A stretch of DNA of 64,000 nucleotides. It comes from Streptomyces rimosus. GTDB lineage: Bacteria; Actinomycetota; Actinomycetes; Streptomycetales; Streptomycetaceae. The notes beneath the pieces are model-generated. The model saw only the letters and a list, made by a program, of their open reading frames with translations, searched no databases and had not been told where the DNA came from. The translations under genes were made by a program, and so were the position numbers. This document shows positions 48,237 through 57,154 of the stretch, piece after piece. The stretch lies in the NCBI RefSeq assembly GCF_008704655.1, contig NZ_CP023688.1, positions 8,249,001 to 8,313,000 of the forward strand, written 5' to 3'. The stretch's first letter is position 1. Each line of letters begins with the position of its first letter.

Positions 48237-49640
48237 GGCGGCCCCGGTGCCCGGGGCCGTTTCCGGCGCGCCGCGCCGCTCCGGCGTACCGCTGGACCGG
48301 CGCGTCAGCCGGCGGACGTCCCGTACGCACAGCGCGGCCGCCGTCAGCAGCGCGATCAGCGCGGAGCAGCCCCACAGTGCGGCGGTCCGGCCGATCAGGT
48401 CCTGTACGGGCCCGGCCAGCGCGGTGGCCGCCGGAGTGATCGCCAGCGAGCCGAACCAGTCGTACGACGAGACCCGGGAGAACTTCTCCTCCGGTATCTC
48501 CTGGTGCAGCGCCACCATCCACAGCACGCCGAACACCTCCAGCGCGATGCCGGTGCCGAACATCACCAGGAGCAGCACGGGGACCGGCACCGGAACGGCG
48601 AGCGCGGCCGACGGGAGGGCGAGCGGGAAGACGCACAGGACGCCGGTGAGCAGGATGCGTCGGGGCTTGACGCGCATCATGAGCAGCGCGCCGCCGACCG
48701 TGCCCGCGCCGAAGGCGGCCAGCGCGAGGCCCCACGGCCGGGGGCCGCCCAGGTGCTCCTCGGCGACCATCGGCCCGTACACCGCCTCGGCCGCCACCAC
48801 GACGGCGTTGACGACCGCGAACTGCCCGATCACGGCCCACAGCCAAGGCCGGGAGACCACCTCGCGCCAGCCGTCGCGCAGGTCGCGCAGGAGACCGGTG
48901 GTGGGGGCGCGCTCGGGGATGTGGCCGACGTCGAGGAAGGCGCGCAGGGCGCCCGCGACGGCGAAGGCCGCGGCGTCGATGGCCAGGACCCAGCCGGGTC
49001 CGACGGCGGCGACCAGGGCGCCGCCGAGTGCGGCACCGCCGATGTTGGCGCCGTTCATGCTCATACGGAAGAAGGCGAAGGCCCGGCCGGAGTGTTCCCC
49101 GGAGACGCTGGAGAGGACCATTCCCTCGGAGGCCGGGGCGAAGAACGCCTGCCCGGTGCCGCCGAGCGCGGCCAGCACCGCCATCTGCCACAGCCGGGCC
49201 TCGCCGGTCAGTACGAGCAGCGCGAAGAGACCTTGTGAGACGCAGTTGAGCGCGTTCGCGGCGACCATCACGCGGTGGCGCGGCAGCCGGTCGGCGACCG
49301 CGCCGCCGATCAGCAGGAAGACGACGAGCGGCACCGTACGGGCCGTGGCGACCAGGCCGACGTCGGTGGCCGAGCCGCCGGTGCCGAGCACCGCGAACGC
49401 CGCCGCGATCAGCGAGCCCGCGCTGCCGAGGTTGGCGACCACGGCGGCGGATGTCAGCAGGGTGTAGTTGCGTCCGGCCCAGTCCGGGAGGCGGCGGGGG
49501 CGGCGGACGCCGCCTCGGCCGTCCGCGCGGTCGGTGTTCAGCACGGCCGCGCCGGTCTGTGCCCCCGGAGGGGATGCCGCGCGGAATTCGGGTTCTGTTC
49601 GCCTTCGGGCGGCTGCTGACCTGGCCACATGGGCCACCAC
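48198..49640 (-). CDS. MFS transporter
   Basis: Twelve-helix efflux-type transporter of 446-480 residues. Core: NYTLLTSAAVVANLGSAGSLIAAAFAVLG, the loop DRLPRHRVMVAANAL, GQAFFAPASEGMVLSSV, and RMSMNGANIGGAALGGALV. Similar to MFS_3 drug exporters. The start is uncertain: GTG at 49640 gives a basic 33-residue extension; GTG at 49541 starts nearer the conserved region; neither has a good ribosome site. C-terminal tail is low-complexity and overlaps the neighbour. Confidence 0.88.
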   Translation of the reverse strand: MVAHVARSAAARRRTEPEFRAASPPGAQTGAAVLNTDRADGRGGVRRPRRLPDWAGRNYTLLTSAAVVANLGSAGSLIAAAFAVLGTGGSATDVGLVATARTVPLVVFLLIGGAVADRLPRHRVMVAANALNCVSQGLFALLVLTGEARLWQMAVLAALGGTGQAFFAPASEGMVLSSVSGEHSGRAFAFFRMSMNGANIGGAALGGALVAAVGPGWVLAIDAAAFAVAGALRAFLDVGHIPERAPTTGLLRDLRDGWREVVSRPWLWAVIGQFAVVNAVVVAAEAVYGPMVAEEHLGGPRPWGLALAAFGAGTVGGALLMMRVKPRRILLTGVLCVFPLALPSAALAVPVPVPVLLLVMFGTGIALEVFGVLWMVALHQEIPEEKFSRVSSYDWFGSLAITPAATALAGPVQDLIGRTAALWGCSALIALLTAAALCVRDVRRLTRRSSGTPERRGAPETAPGTGAASADAEGPVGRAG

Positions 49641-49717
49641 GATATGCGTCGCGGTCCTCCGGCGGGAAAACCGGCCGGGGCTTCCCCCGATAAGCTACTC
49701 ATAGGTAACATGGCGGC

Positions 49718-50188
49718 ATGTCCTCCGACACCCAGCCGTCGATCGGCGCAATGATGGCGGCCACCGTACCGATGGCCCGCACGCTCAACCTCGTATTCGT
49801 CGAGACCACCGCCGAGCGGGCCGTGGTCCGGCTGCCCGACCAGGCGGATTACCACAACCACGTCGGCGGGCCGCACGCCGGCGCGATGTTCACCCTCGCC
49901 GAGTCGGCCAGCGGCGCGATCGTCCTCGCGGCCTTCGGCGACCAGCTCTCGCGGGCCGTGCCGCTCGCCGTACGGGCCGAGATCGGCTACCGGAAGCTCG
50001 CCATGGGCGAGGTCACCGCCACCGCCGAAATCGGCCGCCCGGTCGCCGACGTCATCGCCGAGCTGGACGCCGGCGAGCGGCCGGAGTTCCCGGTGAACGT
50101 CGCGATCACCAGGGAGGACGGCGCGGTCACCGGCGAGATGACCATCGTGTGGACGCTGCGCCCGAACGACCCCGCGAAGGAGAAGTAG
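49718..50188 (+). CDS. Hotdog-fold thioesterase-like protein (DUF4442/PaaI type)
   Basis: Protein of 156 residues: LNLVFVETTAERAVVRLPDQADYHNHVGGPHAGAMFTLAESASGAIVLAAFG, a hotdog central helix with HNHVGGPHAGAM in the catalytic region, then AEIGYRKLAMGEVTATAEI. It probably hydrolyses acyl-CoA thioesters. An AT-rich promoter with TACTCATAGGTA (49696-49707) lies just upstream of the ATG. A terminator follows. Confidence 0.88.
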   Translation: MSSDTQPSIGAMMAATVPMARTLNLVFVETTAERAVVRLPDQADYHNHVGGPHAGAMFTLAESASGAIVLAAFGDQLSRAVPLAVRAEIGYRKLAMGEVTATAEIGRPVADVIAELDAGERPEFPVNVAITREDGAVTGEMTIVWTLRPNDPAKEK

Positions 50189-50203
50189 GACGGGTGCGGC
50201 ATC

Positions 50204-50231
50204 GGTGGCCCCGCACCTGCCCGGGGCCACC
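50204..50231 (+). terminator. Terminator hairpin after the hotdog gene
   Basis: GGTGGCCCCG at 50204-50213 and CGGGGCCACC at 50222-50231, a perfect 10-bp stem with an 8-nt loop. Confidence 0.8.
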
Positions 50232-50551
50232 GCGCACCTTCCCGCGTACCCCTCTCGCAGATTGCCGCGGGCTCCGAGGCAACTCCGCGCCGCCAGGGCG
50301 CGTCTCGTACGACGGTACGGAAATGTGGCCCGGTCAGCGGCCCGCCGCCCAGGTGTTCACCGGCCCGTCGCGTGCTGCGCGGCGGGCCGTGTCCCTGACG
50401 CCGGGGCAGCGGGGCGGCCGAAGGAGATCGAGTAGGCTGCCCGGGCGCGCCGCGGCACGCGGACGCCCGGGGGGACTTCCGGTCTTCGTCGGCGTCGCGG
50501 ACGCCGGGCAGTGGCCCGCGGGGGCCCGGCATCTAGTTGGAGGAAGCGGCC
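50232..50551. other. Intergenic region upstream of the DedA gene
   Basis: About 320 bases with no credible gene; it should contain the DedA promoter. Nothing further seen. Confidence 0.4.
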
Positions 50552-51202
50552 TTGCAGATGGAGTGGCTGGAGACGATTCCGGCCGTGAGCGTGTACCTCA
50601 TCGTGGGGTTGGTCATCGGCCTGGAGAGCCTCGGCATTCCGCTGCCCGGTGAGATCGTCCTGGTCAGTTCGGCGCTGCTGGCCGCGACCCAGGACCACAT
50701 CAATCCGCTGGTGCTGGGCGCCTGTGCGTCCGCCGGCGCGATCATCGGAGATTCCATCGGCTATCTGATCGGCCGCAAGGGCGGTCAGCCGCTGGTCAAC
50801 TGGGCCGGCCGGAAATTCCCGAAGCACTTCGGGCCCGACCAGGTGGCGATGGCCGAGGAGAAGTTCGACAAGTGGGGCATGTGGGCCGTCTTCTTCGGCC
50901 GTTTCATCGCCCTGCTGCGCATTTTCGCCGGGCCGCTCTCGGGCGTGCTGAAAATGCCGTACTGGAAATTCCTCATCGCCAATGTGCTCGGCGGCGTCAT
51001 CTGGGCCGGCGGCACGACCGCGCTGATCTACTACGTCGGCAAGGTCGCGGAGTCCTGGCTCAGCAAGTTCTCCTGGGTGGGGCTGGTGGCCGCGGCGCTG
51101 TTCGGCATCGGTTCGTTCGTCGTGATGAAGCGGCGGGCGGCGAAGGCGGCGGCCCAGCGCGAGGCGGCGGCCGCCAAGCCGGTGGACGCGCTGGCAGAGT
51201 GA
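50552..51202 (+). CDS. DedA-family membrane protein
   Basis: Membrane protein of 216 residues: VSVYLIVGLVIGLESLGIPLPGEIVLVSSALL, the DedA signature ASAGAIIGDSIGYLIGRKGG, FFGRFIALLRIFAGPLSGVLKMPYWKFLIANVLGGVIWAGGTTALIYYVG, and a terminal helix. DedA proteins recycle undecaprenyl phosphate across the membrane. Start TTG 50552 with GGAGGA eight bases before; ATG two codons later is possible. C-terminal tail Lys/Ala-rich. A T-tailed terminator follows. Confidence 0.93.
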   Translation: MQMEWLETIPAVSVYLIVGLVIGLESLGIPLPGEIVLVSSALLAATQDHINPLVLGACASAGAIIGDSIGYLIGRKGGQPLVNWAGRKFPKHFGPDQVAMAEEKFDKWGMWAVFFGRFIALLRIFAGPLSGVLKMPYWKFLIANVLGGVIWAGGTTALIYYVGKVAESWLSKFSWVGLVAAALFGIGSFVVMKRRAAKAAAQREAAAAKPVDALAE

Positions 51203-51217
51203 CGCGACGGCGTTCCG

Positions 51218-53011
51218 TCAGGTGGGACCGAGCCCGCAGCGGGGCCCCGGGAGGGGACCGCTGCGGGTTTCGTTTTGCGTGGTGCGGGCGGGGGTGAGGG
51301 GCACGGCCGCGGCCATGCCCCACGGCCTGGGTGCGGGTACGGGGGCGCCCGCCGGTCCTGAGGCCGCCAGCGCGATGGCCAGCAGGACCTGGCTGTACGC
51401 GGGCCCGGGCCCGTACCAGGGGTCCTGATACGTGTGCTCGGCGGCCCTGCGCAGCCAGGCCACGGCGGTGCCGGTGTCCGCGCGGCGCAGGGCCAGGACG
51501 CCGCGGGCGTGCGCGACGCGGGCCAGTGTGTCCGCGTCGGCGTGCCGGGCGGCCGCGCGCGCGGCCCGGTCGAGCAGCGACTCGGCGGTGCGGAGGGCGT
51601 GGTCCTGCGCGGCGAGCCAGCCCGCCAGCCACAGGGCGCGGGCCCGTACGGCGGTGTCGTCGCCGCAGTGCCGCAACAGACGCCCGAGATGGGCGCGGCC
51701 CTCCCGCCGACGGCCGCAGACGCCCCACCGGAACCAGAGCGAGACCGCGGTGTCCAGGGCGGTGAGGGCGTCGGCGGCGTCCAGCGGGGGCCGGGCCAGC
51801 GCGGCCCGCAGGTTGTGCCGCTCGGTCTCCACCAGCTGTACGGCGATCCGGCGGTCGGGGCCCTGCCAGGCGATCTGCGCCTCGGCGGCAAGCGCGGCGC
51901 AAGCCATCCGGAACGCGCGCAGCGCTACGCCTTCCTCGCCGGCCGCCCGGACGCGCGCCAGGCCGACGGCGCGGGCGGCGGCGGGGAGACGGTAGCGGGG
52001 TGGGGCGGCCGGACCGGGGACGCCCGGGTTGGCAGTGCGGGCGGTGGTCTGGGCGTTCCGTACGCGGACGAGGACGGAGGCCCGCAGCAGACGTTCGAGA
52101 GCCGCCTCGACGTCCTGCGCAGAAACGTCACTGCTGATGCCGAGACACCCCGCCAGCCAGCCGTCGAAGTCCCCGGAGAGGACGGAGAGGCGCGCCCATA
52201 CGAGGTGGTCGGTGGGGGTGAGCGGGGTGGGGGAGGGGTGTGGGCCGCTGGTGGCGGCAGGGACGTACGGCATGAGGGTGGCGGTCCCGTACGGCTCGGG
52301 GGCGATCACGGGCGGTGTGGGGCCGAGCACCTGCTGCTCGGGAGCGATCACGTGCGGTTTGGGGGAGGGCGCCTGCTGCTCGGAGGTGATCACCTGCGGT
52401 GTGGGGGCGGTCACCTGCGGAGCGAGCACCTGCCGCGCGATAGCCCCCACACCATCCGGCCGTGACCACCCCCGCACCCCCACAACCCGCTCCGCCCCCA
52501 CCCCCAACGGCTGCCGCGCGGTGGCCACGATCCGCAGACCGTACCCGGCAGACACGTCCGGCCCGGCTGCCCCCGGCCGAAGAACCGGCCCCGCCGCCCT
52601 CGCGCGCCCCGCCGCCGCCCCCGCCCGCAGCAGCTGCCGCACCAGCCACGCGCACGCGCCCGCCACCGGATCGCAGTCATCGAGCAGTACGGTCAGGCCG
52701 AGCCGGGCGCAGTGGGCGGCCAGGGTCTGCGGCGTCGTGTCGTACGGCAGGCCCGCCGCCCGGCTGAGGGCCGCGGTGACGCCGTCCTCGGCCACGTCCT
52801 CCCGGCAGCCGACCCGGACGAAGCCGCCGGGGCGGCCGTGGTGCCGCGCGGCCTCCTCCAGGACGGCACGGGCGAGTGTGCTCTTCCCCACGTTCGCGGG
52901 GCCGGTCACGGTCACCAGCGGGCTCCGGGCGAGCAGCTCGCGCAGGGCGCCGCGCTCCGCCGCGCGGCCCGTGATTCCGGGCGGCGGCGGGTCCTCGGCC
53001 CCTGCGCTCAT
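51218..53011 (-). CDS. STAND/NB-ARC-type ATPase lacking an obvious effector domain
   Basis: Protein of 597 residues. Walker A TVTGPANVGKSTLARAVLEEA near residue 40, Walker B RLGLTVLLDDCDP, a sensor region YGLRIVATARQPLGVGAERVV. A Pro/Gln-rich insertion at about 207-250 is built of 14-residue units (PTPQVITSEQQAPS, PKPHVIAPEQQVLG). The C-terminal half is a TPR-like helical array (AWQGPDRRIAVQLVETERHNLRAALARPPLD). Resembles the ATPase and TPR parts of AfsR/SARP or LAL regulators without any DNA-binding domain. No partner gene adjacent. Confidence 0.82.
   Translation of the reverse strand: MSAGAEDPPPPGITGRAAERGALRELLARSPLVTVTGPANVGKSTLARAVLEEAARHHGRPGGFVRVGCREDVAEDGVTAALSRAAGLPYDTTPQTLAAHCARLGLTVLLDDCDPVAGACAWLVRQLLRAGAAAGRARAAGPVLRPGAAGPDVSAGYGLRIVATARQPLGVGAERVVGVRGWSRPDGVGAIARQVLAPQVTAPTPQVITSEQQAPSPKPHVIAPEQQVLGPTPPVIAPEPYGTATLMPYVPAATSGPHPSPTPLTPTDHLVWARLSVLSGDFDGWLAGCLGISSDVSAQDVEAALERLLRASVLVRVRNAQTTARTANPGVPGPAAPPRYRLPAAARAVGLARVRAAGEEGVALRAFRMACAALAAEAQIAWQGPDRRIAVQLVETERHNLRAALARPPLDAADALTALDTAVSLWFRWGVCGRRREGRAHLGRLLRHCGDDTAVRARALWLAGWLAAQDHALRTAESLLDRAARAAARHADADTLARVAHARGVLALRRADTGTAVAWLRRAAEHTYQDPWYGPGPAYSQVLLAIALAASGPAGAPVPAPRPWGMAAAVPLTPARTTQNETRSGPLPGPRCGLGPT
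51233..51277 (+). terminator. Terminator of the DedA gene, inside the opposite gene
   Basis: CCCGCAGCGG at 51233-51242 pairs with CCGCTGCGGG at 51258-51267, followed by TTTCGTTTTG. This is an unusually T-rich tail for this genome. It lies within the last codons of the convergent STAND ATPase gene. Confidence 0.8.
52304..52410. repeat. 42-bp coding minisatellite
   Basis: Two complete and one partial copy of a 42-bp unit beginning GATCAC (units start at 52304, 52346 and 52388), inside the STAND ATPase gene and in frame (14 residues per unit). Copy number may vary between strains. Confidence 0.8.
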
Positions 53012-53342
53012 CGGTCATCCCCGTCCGCGGCACCGCACCGTGCCGCGCTGTCGCCAGTCGGAAAAACACGATGCCCGGAGCCCGGGGCGCGAATCAACTG
53101 CATCCCGACATACCGATCGAGGGAACCTGAACCCGCCTGTTCGACATCCATATGCCTGGAAGCGCACAACGGGGTGTGCGGCCGTGCCGCCGTGCCACGT
53201 GGCGGGCGGCCGGAAACGGTGCTCCCCGGGGGAGCGTCGGCCGGCCGACCGGCGGATCTTATTCTGGTGTCTTTCGCCTGACGGGCGGAGGACAGCACCC
53301 GCCGTCCCCACCCGGACATGAGTTTGCGAGGAGTTCGTCCCG
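53012..53342. other. Intergenic region between divergent STAND and esterase genes
   Basis: A 331-bp gap that must hold two divergent promoters. TATTCT at 53260-53265 is a plausible -10 for the rightward esterase gene. No gene or strong repeat seen. Confidence 0.4.
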
Positions 53343-54368
53343 ATGAAGCGCCTGCGTACCAGTACCGCGGCCGTCGCCGCGGTGAGCCTGCTGGCGATGG
53401 GGCTCGCGGCCGGCTGCGGAACCAAGGACCGGGACGAGGTCGACGCCTCTCATGTGCCGCAGCTGCGCCCGCAGGCGCGCGAGGCGAGCAGCGGGAACGC
53501 CAAGGTGGTCCAGCCCACCGGGCCGCGGTCGAACGCCGTGACCGAGCGCACCACCGGCGACGACGGCACGAAGATAGTCAAGACCCGCTGGCACGGGAAG
53601 AAATCCGGGTTCACCGGTGACATATGGTCCTGGGTGCCGCCGCAGTACAACCAGCCGCAGTACGCGAAAAGCGGTTTTCCGGTGCTCATAGCGCTGCCGG
53701 GCTCGTACGGCTACCCGAACAACTACTGGATCGGCGGCGACTTCAAGCTGGAGGAGAAGATCGCCGAATGGTCGCAGTCCGGCAAGACGCTGCCGTTCAT
53801 CCTGGTGATGCCGGTCCTGAACCCGAAGAAGAAGTACTACGACGGCAGTGACATCCCCGGCCAGCCGAAGATGGGCACCTGGCTGACGGAGGACGTCCCG
53901 GATTTCGCCCGCGCCAATTACCGTACGTACGACAACCGTGACGGATGGGCGTTCATGGGCTCGTCCTCGGGCGGTTTCGCGGGCCTGAAGGCCGTGCTGA
54001 AGAATCCGAAGAAATTCAAGGCGGTCATCGCGAACGGCCCCGACACCCTGCCGGACTCCCCGATGTGGAACGGCCACCCCAAGGAGAAGCGCGCCAACGA
54101 CCCGCGCTGGCTGGCCGAGCAGCTGAAGGCCAAGGGCGGCCCCGACGTCTATCTCGCCTTCGAGCTGGGTTCGAAGGAGGTGGCCGTGCCGTACGTGAAG
54201 AAGTTCATCAAGGAACACACCGGCGGCCCGGTCCACCACACGCTGTTCGAGATTCCCGACGGCCGGCACAGCGGCCACACCTACATCCAGCGCATGCCGG
54301 AGTCGCTGCACTGGATCAGCGAGCAGATGCTGGGCCCGGTCCCGGCCCAGACCCGCACCAAGTCCTGA
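53343..54368 (+). CDS. Lipoprotein esterase (alpha/beta hydrolase, antigen 85/esterase D-like)
   Basis: Secreted lipoprotein of 341 residues. Signal MKRLRTSTAAVAAVSLLAMGLAAGC with lipobox LAAGC; Lys-rich mature domain. Esterase motifs: SWVPPQYNQPQYAKSGFPVLIALPGSYG, nucleophile GSSSGGFAGLKA, acid probably in YLAFELGSKEV or nearby, His in PDGRHSGHTYIQR. The fold is that of antigen 85 mycolyltransferases and esterase D; Streptomyces lacks mycolates, so an acyl esterase role at the cell surface is likelier. GAGGAG before the ATG. Confidence 0.9.
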   Translation: MKRLRTSTAAVAAVSLLAMGLAAGCGTKDRDEVDASHVPQLRPQAREASSGNAKVVQPTGPRSNAVTERTTGDDGTKIVKTRWHGKKSGFTGDIWSWVPPQYNQPQYAKSGFPVLIALPGSYGYPNNYWIGGDFKLEEKIAEWSQSGKTLPFILVMPVLNPKKKYYDGSDIPGQPKMGTWLTEDVPDFARANYRTYDNRDGWAFMGSSSGGFAGLKAVLKNPKKFKAVIANGPDTLPDSPMWNGHPKEKRANDPRWLAEQLKAKGGPDVYLAFELGSKEVAVPYVKKFIKEHTGGPVHHTLFEIPDGRHSGHTYIQRMPESLHWISEQMLGPVPAQTRTKS

Positions 54369-54482
54369 CCGGTCCGGGGAGCTTCCCCGGCCCCTCCCGA
54401 CGGCCCGCCTCAAGCGCCCGATGCCGCGTCGCTTAGCCTGCCACCAGGCGCGACGACCGACCCGGCGACGAGGAGTACGGCC

Positions 54483-55016
54483 ATGGAGCAGCGAGCACTG
54501 ATTGCGGGCGTGGGCGGCAAGGAGCCGGACGTCGATGCGGGGGCTTTCCTGGCGCCGACTTCTGTCGTGGTCGGTGAGGTCACCCTCGCTCCGGGTGCGA
54601 GCGTCTGGTATCACGCGGTGCTGCGGGCCGACTGCGGTCCGATCGTGCTGGGTGCGGACAGCAACATTCAGGACAACTGCACGGTGCACGTCGATCCCGG
54701 GTTTCCGGTGACGGTCGGTGAGCGGGTCTCGGTGGGGCACAACGCGGTGCTGCACGGGTGCACGGTCGAGGACGACGTACTGGTCGGGATGGGAGCCACG
54801 GTCCTCAACGGGGCGCATATCGGTGCCGGGTCGCTCGTCGCGGCGCAAGCGCTGGTGCCGCAGGGGATGCGGGTGCCGCCGGGGTCACTCGTCGCCGGAG
54901 TTCCGGCCAAGGTCGTGCGGCAGCTGACCGAGGAGGAGCGGGACGGCATCCGCCTCAACGCGGCGATGTACACCGAGCTGGCGAAGAGCCACCGCGCGGC
55001 GGTCGGAGAGCCGTAG
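54483..55016 (+). CDS. Gamma carbonic anhydrase family protein
   Basis: Left-handed beta-helix protein of 177 residues: VVVGEVTLAPGASVWYHAVLRADCGPIVLGADSNIQDNCTVHVD, VSVGHNAVLHGC (metal His), VLVGMGATVLNGAHIGAGSLVAAQALV. Three zinc-ligand histidines occupy the expected spots (TVHVD, GHNAV, LHGC). Many family members are acyl transferase-like or latent. GAGGAG before the ATG. Sixty-one bases precede the ligase gene, so co-transcription is possible. Confidence 0.92.
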   Translation: MEQRALIAGVGGKEPDVDAGAFLAPTSVVVGEVTLAPGASVWYHAVLRADCGPIVLGADSNIQDNCTVHVDPGFPVTVGERVSVGHNAVLHGCTVEDDVLVGMGATVLNGAHIGAGSLVAAQALVPQGMRVPPGSLVAGVPAKVVRQLTEEERDGIRLNAAMYTELAKSHRAAVGEP

Positions 55017-55077
55017 CGCCGCGGGGTGGCGCCCGCTCCGCCTGCGCGCCATACGTGTCGGCACCACCATCGAAGAC

Positions 55078-56040
55078 ATGGCCCCCTCCGGCGCACTGCC
55101 CACGCTCCGCCCCATGCTCGCCACCCCCGGCCCGCTGCCCGCGGCGGGGGAGGAGCACCAGTGGGCGTTCGAGGCGAAGTGGGACGGGGCGCGGTGCCTG
55201 GGCCAGGCGCCGGGGGACGGGACGCTGCGGCTGGTCACCCGGGCCGGGAACGACGCGACGGCGACGTACCCCGAGCTGGCGCCGCTCGGTGAGCGGCTGG
55301 AGGGCCGGTCCGCGGTGCTGGACGGCGAGGTGGTGGTCCTGGACGCGGACGGGCGGCCGGACTTCGGACTGCTGCAACGCCGGATGGGCGTCACCAGCAG
55401 GCGCCGTGCGACGAGCCTGGCCGTGGACCACCCGGTGCACCTCGTCCTCTTCGACGTGCTGTACCTCGACGGGCGGCCGCTGCTGGAACTCCCGTACGTG
55501 GAGCGCCGCGCCGTCCTGTCGGGGCTGGGGCTCGACGAGGGGCCGCACTGGTCGGTCCCGGCGTATGTGACCGGCCACGCGCGCGAGACGTGGGAGGCGA
55601 CCCTGGACGCCGGTTTCGAGGGGGTCGTCGCCAAACGGCTGACGTCGCGCTACGCCCCCGGCGTCCGGTCGGCCGAGTGGCGCAAGACGAAGCACCTGGT
55701 GACCCTCGACGTGGTCATCGGCGGCTGGACGGAGGGCCGCGGCGGCCTGTCCGGGCTGCCCGGCGCCGTACTGGCGGGTCTGGACGAGCCGGACGGACTG
55801 CGCTACGTCGGCTCGGTCGGGTCGGGGCTTTCCGGCCGCGAACGCCGGGAACTCGCCGGGTACTTGGAGGTCGTACGGCGGGACACCCCGCCCTTCGTCA
55901 ACCCGGTCGACGTGCCGGGCGCCCACTGGGCGGAGCCGCGGCTCGTCGCCGAGGTCACGTTCACGGGCTGGACCTCCGCCGGGCGCCTCCGGCAGCCGAC
56001 CTGGCACCGGCTGCGGCCGGACCTCACCCGACTGGACTGA
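55078..56040 (+). CDS. ATP-dependent DNA ligase (LigC/LigD-ligase-domain type)
   Basis: Ligase of 320 residues. Adenylation site EAKWDGARCLG (nucleophile Lys in KWDG), then LDGEVVVLDADGRPDFGLLQRRM, HLVLFDVLYLDGRPL, FEGVVAKRLTSRY and the last motif WRKTKH; the C-terminal OB domain starts at VVIGGWTEG. It resembles the stand-alone ligase and LigD ligase domain used with Ku in end joining; no Ku or polymerase gene is near. The ATG has only a weak site. Confidence 0.93.
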   Translation: MAPSGALPTLRPMLATPGPLPAAGEEHQWAFEAKWDGARCLGQAPGDGTLRLVTRAGNDATATYPELAPLGERLEGRSAVLDGEVVVLDADGRPDFGLLQRRMGVTSRRRATSLAVDHPVHLVLFDVLYLDGRPLLELPYVERRAVLSGLGLDEGPHWSVPAYVTGHARETWEATLDAGFEGVVAKRLTSRYAPGVRSAEWRKTKHLVTLDVVIGGWTEGRGGLSGLPGAVLAGLDEPDGLRYVGSVGSGLSGRERRELAGYLEVVRRDTPPFVNPVDVPGAHWAEPRLVAEVTFTGWTSAGRLRQPTWHRLRPDLTRLD

Positions 56041-56341
56041 GGGGGCCGGACCGGTTCCGGACGGGGGCCGGCGCGCCGGACCGCACACGCGCCCCTCTTC
56101 CGCAACTCGTGCAGCGGGCTTCGCGGTTGCCATCGTGACCGGTTCGTACGGAGGTGCGCGGCGCCGACCAGGCACTTCTTCGCGTGACGGGCGCCGCGAC
56201 CGGGGCGTGGAAGAAGTCCGGTGCGCACGACCGGTGGAGTGGTCGCGCTGACCCGGTGGTTTGCCGTTTCGCCGCAGGGTGACCCGTGAAGCTACGTAAA
56301 GCTCCAGCCAGCGTGTACGCCCGGCAAGGAAGGGAGCGGCC
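56041..56341. other. Intergenic region with a weak sigma-B-like promoter
   Basis: A 301-bp gap. GTTT (56259-56262), 14 bases, then GGGTGA (56277-56282) resembles the Streptomyces sigma-B promoter GNNT-N14-16-GGGTAY with two mismatches in the -10. It lies 60 bases before the small membrane protein gene. Confidence 0.4.
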
Positions 56342-56641
56342 ATGCCCTTGCTCGCCGCCCTCTGGCCTTTGGCGATGCTCGGACTCGTGATTGCCCTGGG
56401 CCGGTACGAAGAAGCCCTCCTCCGCCCCCGCCGCCCCCGGCGGCCCCCCTCGGCCGAGCCGCAGGCCGCGGTCGCCCGCGGGCGGCAGTACCGCAGGCCG
56501 GGCCCGTACGGGCGGGCCGCCTCCATCGACCGTTACCGGCACGCCGCGTCCCCCGACCGGCTGCCCGCCCACCCGCTGGTCTTCAAGGGCGGTGCGCCGC
56601 AGCGGATTCCCCGGCGCCACGGCCACCGGCCGCCCTCCTGA
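56342..56641 (+). CDS. Small membrane-anchored basic protein
   Basis: Protein of 99 residues: one N-terminal helix LLAALWPLAMLGLVIALGRY, then a basic Arg/Pro-rich cytosolic tail. GGAAGGGAG precedes the ATG. No family recognised; position behind a sigma-B-like sequence suggests stress expression. Confidence 0.6.
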   Translation: MPLLAALWPLAMLGLVIALGRYEEALLRPRRPRRPPSAEPQAAVARGRQYRRPGPYGRAASIDRYRHAASPDRLPAHPLVFKGGAPQRIPRRHGHRPPS

Positions 56642-56818
56642 GCGAAGACCGCCCTCCTGAGCGAAGAAAGGGGAAGAGCGGCGCCGGCGGCTGTGTTCTC
56701 AACCGGTCCGGCGCCTGCCTTCCGGCGGCCGCTTGCGGAAGGCTGGGGGACGGGTAACTCGCCACACCAGTTGGTAAACACCTCATTTGTGTGACGGCAC
56801 GGCCGCGTTCGCCGGCGG

Positions 56819-57154
56819 TCACGCAGCGGCGAGGGCGTCCGCCAGCGAGCTGTGCAGCGGGATGGTGCGGTGTACACCGGTGAGGCGGAACGCCTTGCGG
56901 ACCATGGGCCGGTCCGCGGCCACGCTCAGCGTCACGCCGCGCTCCCGCGCGGTCCGCTGGCAGCGCAGCAGGGTTTGCAGCCCGGCCACGGTGATGATGG
57001 GCGCGCGAAGGTCGATGACGACGCCGTCGGCCGGGAGCGCGTGCAGGAGACCCTGCTGGAGGCCCGCGGCCATCTGATGGTTGTTGGCGATGTCGATGAT
57101 CTCGGGAACCTCTATGACGAGGCGGTCGGCGACGCGGTAGGTCGACAGGTTCAT
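56819..57154 (-). CDS. STAS-domain anti-sigma factor antagonist-like protein
   Basis: STAS protein of 111 residues: VADRLVIEVPEIIDIANNHQMAAGLQQGLLHALPADGVVIDLRAPIITVAGLQTLLRCQRTARERGVTLSVAAD. The fold matches SpoIIAA/RsbV. At the usual phosphorylation site (DSSGL in SpoIIAA) the sequence is TVAGL, so the Ser acceptor is replaced by Ala. It may be non-switchable or act in another way. GGAG lies five bases before the ATG. In Streptomyces such proteins regulate sigma-B-family factors. Confidence 0.88.
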   Translation of the reverse strand: MNLSTYRVADRLVIEVPEIIDIANNHQMAAGLQQGLLHALPADGVVIDLRAPIITVAGLQTLLRCQRTARERGVTLSVAADRPMVRKAFRLTGVHRTIPLHSSLADALAAA

